DNA of 64,000 nt from Peptoniphilus gorbachii (GCF_016908115.1 NZ_JAFBDH010000001.1:1-64000); one strand, 5' to 3'. Positions 16,022 through 25,178 are shown, counted from the first letter of the stretch. Notes: generated from the letters alone by a model not told the origin. A program made the numbers and translations.

Positions 16022-16515
16022 AATCAAAAGAATTTAAAATGCCTGCTTTTGGAGTTGGACCATTATATGTCATAATTTGTTTAATACTTACAATAGGAGG
16101 GATATGCCTTCGTCTCAAAGGATACCTATATCAAGGAGAACTAAGTAAAGGGAAAATAATTTTTATTATGGTGGGAACTCTCTTAATATTATTTGGCATA
16201 TATTTATGGGTGCAAGCAGTTATAGTTGAGAAAATAAATAAAAAAGTTAAAGAGAAGAAGTTAATAAAAAGTGGAGTTTATAGCATAGTAAGAAATCCTG
16301 TTTATTCAGCCTTTATATTTATATTCACAGGCATTTTACTTCTTACAGCAAACTTATATTTATTAATACTGCCTTTTGTATTTTGGTTTTTCTTAACAAT
16401 ATTAATGAAAAACACAGAAGAAAAATGGTTAAAAAATGAATTTGGAAAAGAATATGAAATATATTTAAAGGAAGTGAATAGAGTAATACCTTGGTTTAGA
16501 AGAAAAAGTAATTAA
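16018..16515 (+). CDS. ICMT/PEMT-like membrane methyltransferase
   Basis: 165 residues with four to five hydrophobic helices. The family signature is GVYSIVRNPVYSAFIFIFTG (RNPxY), followed by an EEKWLKNEFGKEYEIYLKEVNRVIPWF tail: the SAM-binding C-terminal part of isoprenylcysteine carboxyl methyltransferase-like enzymes. It acts within the membrane; the acceptor is unknown. Last gene of the four-gene unit, closed by a clear terminator. Confidence 0.82.
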   Translation: MKSKEFKMPAFGVGPLYVIICLILTIGGICLRLKGYLYQGELSKGKIIFIMVGTLLILFGIYLWVQAVIVEKINKKVKEKKLIKSGVYSIVRNPVYSAFIFIFTGILLLTANLYLLILPFVFWFFLTILMKNTEEKWLKNEFGKEYEIYLKEVNRVIPWFRRKSN

Positions 16516-16520
16516 TTTTA

Positions 16521-16552
16521 AATAGCAGCTACATATGTAGCTGTTATTTTTT
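16521..16552 (+). terminator. Terminator after the methyltransferase cluster
   Basis: A nearly self-complementary stretch around AGCTACATATGTAGCT forms a long hairpin with one wobble pair, followed by TTTTTT. It is symmetric enough to work for the convergent gene at 16570 as well. Confidence 0.82.
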
Positions 16553-16569
16553 GCAATTTTTTGGAATGA

Positions 16570-17040
16570 TTAATCGTAAGGAATAATATAGGATGGGTCT
16601 CTGAGAATTTTTTTAAGTTCTTCAAAAAGAAAAGGCAAAAATTCTGTGTAGGCTTTTCCTCCAGCGGGATAAAAAATATTTCCTATTTTAGTTAAGGATT
16701 GTAAACCTGATTGGCTTAATTCAACTATTAAACTTATTAAAACAGGGATAAAGGGCAATAGGGCTAAGACTAAAAAGTGAACAAAGTGGGCTCTTGCTTT
16801 TTCTTTATCTTTTTTCCAAAAGTAAAATAAAGTGAAGAAGAGCAAGTACCAAAAGTGAAAAAATCCTCCTATTAAGCCTATAATTGAAAGCAGAATAAAG
16901 AAAATTCGAAAAGGCCACTGATAAGCTGGACCTTGAAAAAACATAGCCAAGGCAGAGTTAAGGGGACTGATTAAAAATAGAAAAATTCCTATTTTAACCA
17001 GCCTAAAATATTTTATTTGAGAAAATTTTATTTTATTCAT
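16570..17040 (-). CDS. Hypothetical membrane protein
   Basis: 156 residues read on the minus strand from an ATG with AAGGAG upstream. Three to four hydrophobic helices (about residues 14-33, 43-75 and 88-108) are followed by a soluble tail of about 45 residues ending DPSYIIPYD. No motif or family recognised. It faces the methyltransferase cluster tail to tail. Confidence 0.6.
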   Translation of the reverse strand: MNKIKFSQIKYFRLVKIGIFLFLISPLNSALAMFFQGPAYQWPFRIFFILLSIIGLIGGFFHFWYLLFFTLFYFWKKDKEKARAHFVHFLVLALLPFIPVLISLIVELSQSGLQSLTKIGNIFYPAGGKAYTEFLPFLFEELKKILRDPSYIIPYD

Positions 17041-17430
17041 AGATAGCTCCTTGGATTATTAAAAACTTGGGTCAAGCCCAAGTTATTCAATATAGACCTT
17101 GATTCATCAAAGGCAAGTGAATGTAGTGTAGAAACTATGACAGTAGCACTTTAAAAGTTCTTGAATCAGAGTCTTATTGTAAACAATAACTATGATTTTA
17201 GTAATAGGAATGTTTTATTTGGAAAATTAAAGATAAGACTATTGACATTACCCTGAGTCAAGAAGAGTTAATATCACAATTCAAAAATATTGACTAAATA
17301 CATATGAAACTAGCTAATATCAGCAAAGGATGTAAAAAACAAAGCCCTAAATTATTGTTACTCTTTAATAAATTTTCCTCCTAATATGCTGAATAAAATA
17401 TTTATATTTATGAAATAAAAGAAGTTTATT
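17041..17430. other. Gap with a decayed coding remnant
   Basis: No intact gene. Bases 17229-17297 read in plus frame as KDKTIDITLSQEELISQFK and NID, then stop. Upstream, in another frame, is NNNYDFSNRNVLFGK. Together they look like the C-terminal end of a lost gene of unknown identity. The remainder shows no further structure. Confidence 0.5.
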
Positions 17431-18438
17431 TTATTTCATCTCATCTCCTAAATTTCTAAGCTTATCCACTTGTTCTTCTCGTCCAAGAATAATTAGTATA
17501 TCTCCAATTTTAAAAGTGTAATCCACTGGAGGATTAAAAAGAAGTTTCCCATCATCAATCTTTTTTATTGCAAGAACAGTGAGACCAGTTTTTCTTGGAA
17601 TTTCTGCTTCGACTAATGTTTTATTTTCTAAATAAGAACCTTTTTTAACAATTACTTCTTCTAAATCAAGTTCTACGTCGCCCATTCTCGTAACAACATC
17701 TAAAAAAGAAATTATATTTGGTTTTATCATAAGTGATGCCATTCTATTGCCTGATATTTCTACAGCAGACAAAGTTTTATTTGCTCCAACTTTTAATAAT
17801 TTTTCACTTCCAGATTTAGTGATGGCATTTGCTATAATATAAATTTTTTCATTTAGATTTCTTGCTGTAAGAACAGTTACAATATTATCTACTTCTGTAT
17901 CAAGAGCTGCAATAAGACCTTTAGCTTTTTCAACTCCAGCATGTTTTAATACATTTTCTTCAGTGGAATGACCTTCCACAACTAAAATATTGTGATGGCT
18001 ATAGTCATCAAGGTCCTCACGATTGTCAGTTATGACAACAAAATTTAAATTATCATCTAAAAATTTATTTATAATTACTTCTGCTAATTCTCCAGAGCCA
18101 CATATTATATAGTGATCATTTAAAGCTGAAATTTTTCTCTCCATTTTGTTTCCCTTCCATAAATCAGAAACTTTGCCTTCAACAAACATAGCTACAATTG
18201 TTGTAAAGGCATATCCAACTATACCTACACCTAAAAAAATCATACATATTGAAAATATTTCAGACCAATTACTTGTTGTGCCAACTTCTCCAAAACCAAC
18301 GGTGGATATAGTTATGACAGTCATATATAAAGCATCAACAAAGCCTACATCTAATAAAATCATATATCCCACAGTGCCTATAATAAGCAAAAGTGAAAAT
18401 GCATATAAAATAAATTTAAGTTTTCTTCTTTCCTCCAT
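17431..18438 (-). CDS. Two-TM potassium channel with RCK (TrkA-N/TrkA-C) domains
   Basis: 335 residues, MthK-like order. Two membrane helices (about 8-29 and 60-85) enclose a pore loop with the K+ selectivity filter TVGFG (46-50). A Rossmann RCK domain begins HYIICGSGELAEVI (about 109), where GxGxxA would bind nucleotide, and a TrkA-C domain ends the protein (KTGLTVLAIKK, then FKIGDILIILG). The ligand, either Ca2+ or a nucleotide, cannot be told. AAGGAG precedes the start at 18438. It forms a single-gene unit divergent from the TetR gene. Confidence 0.9.
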   Translation of the reverse strand: MEERRKLKFILYAFSLLLIIGTVGYMILLDVGFVDALYMTVITISTVGFGEVGTTSNWSEIFSICMIFLGVGIVGYAFTTIVAMFVEGKVSDLWKGNKMERKISALNDHYIICGSGELAEVIINKFLDDNLNFVVITDNREDLDDYSHHNILVVEGHSTEENVLKHAGVEKAKGLIAALDTEVDNIVTVLTARNLNEKIYIIANAITKSGSEKLLKVGANKTLSAVEISGNRMASLMIKPNIISFLDVVTRMGDVELDLEEVIVKKGSYLENKTLVEAEIPRKTGLTVLAIKKIDDGKLLFNPPVDYTFKIGDILIILGREEQVDKLRNLGDEMK

Positions 18439-18644
18439 AAGCCTCTCCTTATAAGAGAGATTATAGCATACTTTAATAGAAAAAACTATTAGTTTGAATT
18501 TTATTAGTTATTATTTTAGTGGAAATTTTATTTAAAATATGAAATTGTAAAGTTTAAAAATTTATTTCTCTCTTTCTCCATTTTAATATTTCATAAATTG
18601 GGAAAGTATATAATAAAGAACTTTATTTTAGGAAGGGGTCTTAT

Positions 18645-19235
18645 ATGGCGAAAAATTATACTAAAGACTTGATACGAAAAGAATTTATTAAGCTTTTAAA
18701 TAAAAAGAAGTTACATAATATTACTGTTACTGAATTGGCTAAAGAGTGTAACATCGAAAGAAAAACTTTTTATTATCACTATGAAAATTTGACTGAGTTG
18801 GTAAAGGAAATCTTTGACGAAGAACTTGATAGAGTAATTGAAGAATTTAATGAGACTTTATCCTGGGAAGAAAGTTTTATTTTAGTAGCTAAATTTATAT
18901 TAGACAATAAAAAAGTTGTAAAGCACATGTATGAATCTGATTATAAAATTGACTTAGAAAAATATATTTTTTCTATAGCTGGTGAGATAATGAGAAAATA
19001 TGTCATTCGAGCTGCCAAGAATACTAAGGCGCAAGAAGCTGATATAAAACTTATTGCTTATTTTTATCAATGTGCTCTCAGTTCATCTTTAATCCAATGG
19101 GTGGCCACTGACATGAAGACAGATCCTAAGGTAGTTACGCGTAGATTAGGAGAGTTAATGGACGGGAATATATTAGAGTCTTTAAAACGCAGTGAAAATT
19201 TAGAAAAACTTACCCAATCTTTTGAAATTGAGTAA
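18645..19235 (+). CDS. TetR/AcrR-family regulator
   Basis: 196 residues. The N-terminal helix-turn-helix is ITVTELAKECNIERKTFYYHYENLTELV (about residues 23-50), the standard TetR DNA-binding pattern. The remaining ~140 residues are an all-helical ligand domain with a TetR_C-like feel (DIKLIAYFYQCALSSSLIQWV). It lies 98 bases upstream of the oleate hydratase gene in the same direction and probably controls it in response to fatty acids. That link is inferred from position. Confidence 0.85.
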   Translation: MAKNYTKDLIRKEFIKLLNKKKLHNITVTELAKECNIERKTFYYHYENLTELVKEIFDEELDRVIEEFNETLSWEESFILVAKFILDNKKVVKHMYESDYKIDLEKYIFSIAGEIMRKYVIRAAKNTKAQEADIKLIAYFYQCALSSSLIQWVATDMKTDPKVVTRRLGELMDGNILESLKRSENLEKLTQSFEIE

Positions 19236-19283
19236 AAATAACCCAGAAATTCTCTTTTGGTAGATGATACTTTATCAAAATAA

Positions 19284-19292
19284 TGGTATAAT
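19284..19292 (+). promoter_or_regulatory. Extended -10 promoter element before the oleate hydratase gene
   Basis: TGGTATAAT fits an extended -10 (TGnTATAAT) about 40 bases before the start. No good -35 is seen. It shows that the hydratase gene can be transcribed separately from the TetR gene. Confidence 0.55.
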
Positions 19293-19333
19293 GAATATAG
19301 AAGGAAGATAAAGAACTATATAAGGAGGATGTT

Positions 19334-21127
19334 ATGGAACTTAAAACTCATGATAAAAGACTTAAATTAACTAATGGAGATTTTCAAAGATTAGTTAAGG
19401 CGAGAAAACCAGAAGGTATTGAAGAAAAATCTGCATATCTAGTTGGAACAGGAATTGCAGCACTTACTGCAGCTTGCTTTTTAATTAGAGATGCTCACAT
19501 GGAAGGTAAAAAAATTACTTTCTTAGAACAATTAGATATTCCTGGTGGTTCACTTGACGGTGAATACATGGATACTAGAGGATATGTTGCTCGTGGTGGT
19601 AGAGAAACTGGGGCTCACTTCGAATGTCTATGGGATATTTGGAGTTCTATCCCAAGCTTAGAAGACCCAGAAATGAGTGTTTTAGATGATTATTTTTATA
19701 CAAACTATGATGATCCAAACTATAGTAATTGCCGTATAACTCATAAACAAGGTGAACGTTATGATAATGGTAAATTTAATCTTACACAAGATCAAGTTAA
19801 AGAAATAGCTGAACTTACTATGACTCAAGATGAAATTCTTGAAGACAAAGCTATTGAAGATGTGTTCTCAGATGGACTTTTAAATTCTGACTTCTGGACA
19901 CTTTGGAGATCGATGTTTGCCTTTGAAAATTGGCACTCTGCTCTAGAAATGAAATTATATTTAAATCGTTTCATTCACCATGTTGGCGGACTTACAAATT
20001 TATCTGCTCTAAGATTTACAAGATACGATCAATACAATTCAATTGTAAAGCCAATGGTTAAATATCTTGAAAACCATGGATGTAAATTCCAATACAATAT
20101 TAAAGTAACAGATGTAGATTTTGATATTTCTGAAAACAGAAAGGTTGCTACAAAAATAATAGCTGAAGATAAGGATGGCAATGACAAATCAATTGACTTA
20201 ACAGAAAATGATTTATTATTTATTACAAATGGATCCATGACAGAAAATTCTTCTTATGGTGATGACAATACTCCAGCAGAACTTTCAGAAGAACAAAGTG
20301 GTTGCTGGGAAATGTGGAAAAACATTGCTAAAAAATCTGATGATTTTGGTAACCCTGAAGTATTCTGTTCTGATGTAGAGAAAAGTAATTGGGAATCATG
20401 TACAGTAACTTGCCATGATGATTCTGTTCCAAAATATATTGAAAAAATCACAAAGAGAAGCCCTTATGGTGGAAAAACTGTAACTGGAGGTATAGTAACT
20501 TGTGTTGATTCAAGTTGGTTAATGTCTTGGACAATAAATAGACAAGGACAATATCCAGAACAACCTGAAAATGATGTATGTGTTTGGGTTTATGGTTTAT
20601 TTACAGATGTTGAAGGCGACTACATTAAAAAGAAAATGAGAGATTGTACAGGTAAAGAAATTACAAAAGAATGGTTATATCATATTGGAGTTCCTGTAAA
20701 TGAAATTGATGCACTTGCAGAAACTTGTACAGCTGTACCAGTTATGATGCCTTACATTACAGCTCAATTTATGCCTAGAAAATTTGGCGATAGACCTCTA
20801 GTTGTGCCAAAGGGTGGAGTAAACTTTGCCTTCTTAGGACAATTTGCAGAAACTCTTGACGATCCAGGTAGAGATACAGTATTTACAACAGAATATTCTG
20901 GAAGAACAGCTATGGAAGCAGTTTATGTACTTTGTGGCGTAGAAAAAGCTGTTCCTGAAGTTTTTGCATCAAGATATGATTTAAGATACCTTCTAAACGG
21001 AATGGTAGCACTATCAGATGGCAAAAAACCTGAACTTCCACTTAGCCCACTACAAAAAATTAAACTTGCTAAGCGTATTAAGGGTACAGATATTGAAGAA
21101 ATGTTAAAAGAATTTAATATTATTTAA
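19334..21127 (+). CDS. ohyA: Oleate hydratase (MCRA family)
   Basis: 597 residues, full length for the FAD-dependent 67-kDa MCRA family, which adds water to the cis-9 double bond of unsaturated fatty acids to give 10-hydroxy products. The FAD-binding start is AYLVGTGIAALTAACFLIRD, followed by GGSLDG and GYVARGGRETGAHFE. The usual motif there is REMENHFE; the Glu thought to be catalytic seems kept (E91) while the following Met-Glu-Asn is Thr-Gly-Ala. Late landmarks PYITAQFMPRKFGDRP, GQFAET and DTVFTTEYS are all present. AGGAGG precedes the ATG. In pathogens the enzyme detoxifies host antimicrobial fatty acids. A terminator follows closely. Confidence 0.94.
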   Translation: MELKTHDKRLKLTNGDFQRLVKARKPEGIEEKSAYLVGTGIAALTAACFLIRDAHMEGKKITFLEQLDIPGGSLDGEYMDTRGYVARGGRETGAHFECLWDIWSSIPSLEDPEMSVLDDYFYTNYDDPNYSNCRITHKQGERYDNGKFNLTQDQVKEIAELTMTQDEILEDKAIEDVFSDGLLNSDFWTLWRSMFAFENWHSALEMKLYLNRFIHHVGGLTNLSALRFTRYDQYNSIVKPMVKYLENHGCKFQYNIKVTDVDFDISENRKVATKIIAEDKDGNDKSIDLTENDLLFITNGSMTENSSYGDDNTPAELSEEQSGCWEMWKNIAKKSDDFGNPEVFCSDVEKSNWESCTVTCHDDSVPKYIEKITKRSPYGGKTVTGGIVTCVDSSWLMSWTINRQGQYPEQPENDVCVWVYGLFTDVEGDYIKKKMRDCTGKEITKEWLYHIGVPVNEIDALAETCTAVPVMMPYITAQFMPRKFGDRPLVVPKGGVNFAFLGQFAETLDDPGRDTVFTTEYSGRTAMEAVYVLCGVEKAVPEVFASRYDLRYLLNGMVALSDGKKPELPLSPLQKIKLAKRIKGTDIEEMLKEFNII

Positions 21128-21156
21128 TTTATTATTAGATTTTTAAAGATAAATTT

Positions 21157-21182
21157 GGGACGGTTACAATCGTCCCTTTTTT
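21157..21182 (+). terminator. Terminator after the oleate hydratase gene
   Basis: GGGACG and CGTCCC arms around an 8-base loop, followed by six T. Confidence 0.88.
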
Positions 21183-21189
21183 AATATTA

Positions 21190-21245
21190 TATAGTGGAAA
21201 ATCCTATTAAAAAATCTTAAAAGCTTATTTATGTGCAAAATAATA
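21190..21245 (+). repeat. Copy of a dispersed AT-rich repeat
   Basis: Contains ATCCTATTAAAAAATCTTAA followed by TTTATGTGCAAAATAAT, similar in order and wording to 12896-12942 and partly to 4896-4935. Confidence 0.45.
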
Positions 21246-21314
21246 TATAATTAAATTAATAAGGTAAGATGGGTAATTAAATTAATAAATAAAATTATGA
21301 AATAGGAGGTTAAT

Positions 21315-21626
21315 ATGGACTTAAAAGATTATTCTGATAAAGACCAAGAAGAAATTAAAAAGGGAGCACCTGTGGCAGAAATTGATGATAAAGAGGCAGC
21401 TGAAAAAATTTTAGCCTTAGTTCCAGATGAATGGATAAAGAAAATTCCTTTTTTTGTTAGAAAACATTCAACAACTAAGACAATCGAAAGAATTGCTAAG
21501 GAACATCCAGATCTTTATGCTGTGGCAAAAAAATCTGGAGAATTGACTGAAAAGGAAAGAGAAGAACTTAGAGAAATTATCACAGATATTTTTCGACAAA
21601 AAATGGAAAAGCATAATATAGAATAA
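21315..21626 (+). CDS. Small charged protein, unknown function
   Basis: 103 residues with TAGGAGG before the ATG. It is strongly charged and almost wholly helical by composition. A central KKIPFFVRKHSTTKTIERIAKEHP segment resembles the small helical domain seen at the end of PCP-reductase-like proteins (PFFVRK), but the match is weak and I would not name it. Soluble and cytoplasmic. Coding is supported by the ribosome binding site and by codon use like its neighbours. Confidence 0.6.
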   Translation: MDLKDYSDKDQEEIKKGAPVAEIDDKEAAEKILALVPDEWIKKIPFFVRKHSTTKTIERIAKEHPDLYAVAKKSGELTEKEREELREIITDIFRQKMEKHNIE

Positions 21627-21708
21627 TTTATTTCATGCAAACATTATAAAAATATTTTTGTAATGTTGCTTTTTATTTTATAGCTAATAATATAATTGGA
21701 GATAAGAA

Positions 21709-22139
21709 ATGATACTTTAAGCAAAAGAAAAAGGCGCAGAAATATTAGCAGAAATGGCTACAAAAATCTGGGGAAATGACAAAATATCTGAATTAACTGA
21801 AGAATTTATGGAAATTGCCAAGGATGAAAATAGCACTTGTTTTATAAAATTTATTGATGAAAAAGCCCTTGCCTTTTCCAATGTAGCTTTAAGACATGAT
21901 TATGTTGCGGGGAAGAGATATCTCCTGTTGGCTATCTTGAAGATATTTATTTGAAAGAAAATTATTGAAAAAAAGGTTATGCGAGAGAGCTTGTAGAGGT
22001 TTGTGAAAAGTGGGCTAGAGAAAAAAATTGCAAAGAATTTGCTAGTGACTGTCTTTTAGAAAATACAGATAGCCTAAAATTTCATCTTGCAATTGGTTTT
22101 ATCGAAGTAAATAGGATTATTTGTTTTAAAAAAATTTAA
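21709..22139 (+). pseudogene. Broken AAC(6')-like GNAT acetyltransferase
   Basis: Joined across frames, the sequence reads as a ~140-residue GNAT enzyme of the aminoglycoside 6'-acetyltransferase type: AEILAEMATKIW, then FSNVALRHDYV, SPVGYLEDIYLKENY, KKGYARELVEVCEKWAREK, FASDCLLENTDSLKFHLAIGF and NRIICFKK. Lesions are a TAA four codons after the ATG, a frameshift near 21910 and a TGA just before the KKGYAREL acetyl-CoA motif. No functional product is expected. Confidence 0.85.
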
Positions 22140-22153
22140 TCTAATATTATTTT

Positions 22154-22177
22154 AGCAAGGACTATCCTTGCTTTTTT
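22154..22177 (+). terminator. Terminator after the broken acetyltransferase
   Basis: AGCAAGGA and TCCTTGCT arms with a 3-base loop, then TTTTT. Confidence 0.85.
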
Positions 22178-22275
22178 ATTTTATAAAAAATAGTAAAATT
22201 GTAAAATTTTGTAATATACTTATATTATGGTAAAATATATGGGTTAATAAATTATTTAGAGATTAAGGAGAATTT

Positions 22276-23517
22276 ATGAATAAAAAAACTTTTAGCATAA
22301 TACTTGCTTATGTAGGTGTACTTACTGGAGCTGGGCTCGCCAGCGGACAAGAAATTATGCAATATTTTATATCCTTTGGAAAATCAGGACTTTTTGGATT
22401 AATAGGCATTGGACTCTTGCACATTTTTGTAGGTGGAATAATTTTACAAATGGGCAGTCACTTTATAGCAGAAAGTCACATTGATGTATTGGAAGAAGTT
22501 TCAAAAAAATCTGTAACAAAACTTATGGACTTTTCTTTGATATTAAACTGCTTTTTAATGGGATTTGTAATGATAGCAGGAGCAGGTTCAAACCTAAATC
22601 AACAATTTGGACTTGCACCATGGGTAGGGTCTCTCATTTGCACAATTTTAATTATTGTAATAGGAATGCTTGATTTTGACAAAGTAACTAGAGTTATTGG
22701 TGCCTTTACACCACTTGTTTTGATTTTTACATTAATTGGTGCTGTTTATACAATTGTAAAAGCAAATCCAGATTTTTTAGCTTTAGATGCTTTAGGCAAA
22801 ACTCTAGACTCCTCTCTTCCAAATATTTTTATTTCCACAATAAATTATTTTGGACTTTGTATGATATCAAGTATATCCATGGCATTTGTCCTTGGAGGAA
22901 GTAAAACAGACTCATCAGAAGCAAGATTTGGAGGCATGTTTGGTGGGGGACTTGTTGCAATATTAACTGGTCTTGTTGGTATTACACTTTTTCTTGCACT
23001 TCCAGATGTAAAAGATGCAGACATTCCTATGCAAATAGTTTTAAATAATGTGCATCCTTATCTTGGACTTGCCATGTCTTTTATAATTTTTGGCATGATA
23101 TTTAATACAGCAATTTCTCTATTTTATTCAGCAGCAAAAAGACTTTCAAACACAGGCTCTAAGTTTAAGAGAAATTTAGTTTTATTTACTCTTCTTGGCT
23201 TTGGACTATCCTTTTTAGGCTTTAAAAAATTAATGGCAATCTTATATCCAATTCTTGGATTTTTAGGTCTTGCTTTAATAATAATTTTAATAGTTGCCTG
23301 GGTTAAAGAGAGAGATGCAATTAAGTCGGAAAATAAAAAGAGAGACAAGATAAGTGATCTCACTAGAAAAAAATTAGATGATGACGAAGACTTTACTAGA
23401 AAAGACAAAGAAAAGCTTGAAAAACTTGCAGAAGCATCGATTATTGATAATAAAAAAATTAAAGAAGCAGTAAAAGAAGAAGTAGAAGAAGAGTTAGAAG
23501 AAGAAAATAAGAACTAA
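22276..23517 (+). CDS. YkvI-family membrane transporter
   Basis: 413 residues with about ten membrane helices. The opening (ILAYVGVLTGAGLASGQEIMQYF) carries the GxGxASGQE motif of YkvI-like proteins, an amino acid-polyamine-cation superfamily group with a LeuT-like fold. The last ~70 residues are a soluble tail extremely rich in Lys, Glu and Asp, longer than usual and probably coiled coil. Substrate unknown; a small amino acid or organic cation is the usual guess. Single gene with its own terminator. Confidence 0.82.
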   Translation: MNKKTFSIILAYVGVLTGAGLASGQEIMQYFISFGKSGLFGLIGIGLLHIFVGGIILQMGSHFIAESHIDVLEEVSKKSVTKLMDFSLILNCFLMGFVMIAGAGSNLNQQFGLAPWVGSLICTILIIVIGMLDFDKVTRVIGAFTPLVLIFTLIGAVYTIVKANPDFLALDALGKTLDSSLPNIFISTINYFGLCMISSISMAFVLGGSKTDSSEARFGGMFGGGLVAILTGLVGITLFLALPDVKDADIPMQIVLNNVHPYLGLAMSFIIFGMIFNTAISLFYSAAKRLSNTGSKFKRNLVLFTLLGFGLSFLGFKKLMAILYPILGFLGLALIIILIVAWVKERDAIKSENKKRDKISDLTRKKLDDDEDFTRKDKEKLEKLAEASIIDNKKIKEAVKEEVEEELEEENKN

Positions 23518-23521
23518 AAAT

Positions 23522-23557
23522 AAGACTGGTTGATAAAATTATCTGCCAGTCTTTTTT
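23522..23557. terminator. Terminator shared by convergent genes
   Basis: AAGACTGG and CCAGTCTT arms, followed by T-rich sequence on the plus strand and preceded by A-rich sequence, so it can work in both directions between the YkvI gene and the DUF853 gene. Confidence 0.82.
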
Positions 23558-23572
23558 AACATCTTAATTAAA

Positions 23573-25060
23573 TTATCTTCTCTTTTTCATAGATCCTAGA
23601 ATACCTCTTGCAATTTCACGACCAATACTTCTTGTAATTGTTCCTAGCATTGAGTCAATACCTTTATCAATATAGGATTTTTGTTTGCGAGAAGACTTTC
23701 TTTCTTTTTCCAATTCCTTTTCACGGTTTTCCATTTCTTTACGCTTTTCTTCTTCTATCTTTTCTCTTTCTTCTGCAATTTTTTCATTTTCAATTCTTTT
23801 AATCAAAACTTCATAAGCAGATTCTCTATCCACAGAGTTTTTATATTTTGAATAAAGATTTGAAGATTCTACTAAATTTCTGTATTCAGAATCATTTAAA
23901 GTAGCAAAAGAAGAATGTGGTGGAAGAATAAGAGCTTTATCTGCAAGAGTTGGTGCACCACTTTCATCGGCAAAGGAAACTATTGCTTCTCCAGTTCTAA
24001 GATTTATAATTTCTTCTTTTAAATCCATTGAGTCATCTTGTCTAAAAGTATTGGCAACAGCATTTATTGCCTTTAATTCCTTTGGAGAATAGGCTCTAAG
24101 TTGATGAACAATTCTATTAGATAGTTGTGAAGAAACTTCTTCAGGCACATCAAGTGGATTTTGCGTAATAAAGAAGACGCCAACGCCTTTACTTCTTACA
24201 AGTCTTACAACTTGAATTATTTTATCCTTTAAAATACTTGGTGTATTGTTAAAAAGTAAATGAGCTTCGTCAAAGAAAAACACAAGCTTAGGTTTTTCTA
24301 AATCGCCAACTTCTGGGAAATTTTCATAAATTTCTGATAAAAGATAAAGAAGTAGCATTGAATATAAAAGTGGTTTGGAAATTAATTTACTAGCATTTAA
24401 AATATTTACAATACCCCTGCCAGATGCATCAGTTCTCACTAAATCATTGATATCAATGGCAGGCTCGCCAAAAAATAAATCTCCACCAGCATCTTCAATA
24501 AATAATAATTTTCTTGAAATTGCAGAAAGACTTTGGCTTGCAACATTACCATAATTTTTGCTGATTTCATCTCTATTGTCATTTACAAAATTTATAACTT
24601 GCTTTAAATCTTTTAAGTCAATTAATAAAAGACCTTCACTGTCAGCAACTTTAAAAATAATATTTAAAACTCCCATTTGTGTGTCGTTTAAGTCTAATAT
24701 TTTAGAGAGCATTAGTGGTCCCATTTCAGAAACTGTAACTCTAAGAGGAATTCCCTTTTCTCCATAGACATCCCACATGTTTACTGGATAATTTTTAAAT
24801 TCAAAATTAGAGATGCCTAATTCATTAAGTCTTTCTTGTAACTTGTCATTTATTTCTCCAGGCTTAGAAATATTTGCAAGGTCGCCCTTGACATCAGCGA
24901 GAATAGTTGGCACTCCAGCATCAGATAGCCCTTCAGTTAAAACCTTAAGCGTTACAGTTTTACCAGTACCAGTGGCACCGCTTATTAGTCCATGTCGATT
25001 CACTTTATTTAAAAGAATACTATTTTCAGATTTTCCCTTTCCAATTAAAATTTTGTCCAT
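23573..25060 (-). CDS. HerA-like ATPase of the DUF853 (YjgR) family
   Basis: 495 residues, the usual length of DUF853 proteins, which belong to the HerA/FtsK superfamily of DNA-pumping ATPases. Walker A is GATGTGKT (about residues 29-36), followed by the family phrase ILADVKGDLANISKPG. Walker B is KLVFFFDEAHLLF (about 260-270), and FFITQNPLDVP and an arginine-finger-like SNRIVHQLRAYS follow. The C-terminus is a highly charged coiled coil of about 45 residues plus a basic tail. Biological role undefined. Start set by AAGGGGG upstream. It is divergent from the AAA ATPase gene. Confidence 0.9.
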   Translation of the reverse strand: MDKILIGKGKSENSILLNKVNRHGLISGATGTGKTVTLKVLTEGLSDAGVPTILADVKGDLANISKPGEINDKLQERLNELGISNFEFKNYPVNMWDVYGEKGIPLRVTVSEMGPLMLSKILDLNDTQMGVLNIIFKVADSEGLLLIDLKDLKQVINFVNDNRDEISKNYGNVASQSLSAISRKLLFIEDAGGDLFFGEPAIDINDLVRTDASGRGIVNILNASKLISKPLLYSMLLLYLLSEIYENFPEVGDLEKPKLVFFFDEAHLLFNNTPSILKDKIIQVVRLVRSKGVGVFFITQNPLDVPEEVSSQLSNRIVHQLRAYSPKELKAINAVANTFRQDDSMDLKEEIINLRTGEAIVSFADESGAPTLADKALILPPHSSFATLNDSEYRNLVESSNLYSKYKNSVDRESAYEVLIKRIENEKIAEEREKIEEEKRKEMENREKELEKERKSSRKQKSYIDKGIDSMLGTITRSIGREIARGILGSMKKRR

Positions 25061-25178
25061 GAGAACCCCCTTTATTATGAAAGTTATTAGCTATCTTTAT
25101 TATAGCAAAGATTACAAAAGTTCACATAAAATAAATTTGAAAAATGTTATAATAAATTAAAAGATTAAGAGGGATTTT

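Noticed and set aside
21315..21626. Naming the 103-residue protein as a PCP-reductase-like protein
   Set aside because: Only a PFFVRK-like phrase is shared; not enough to assign the family.
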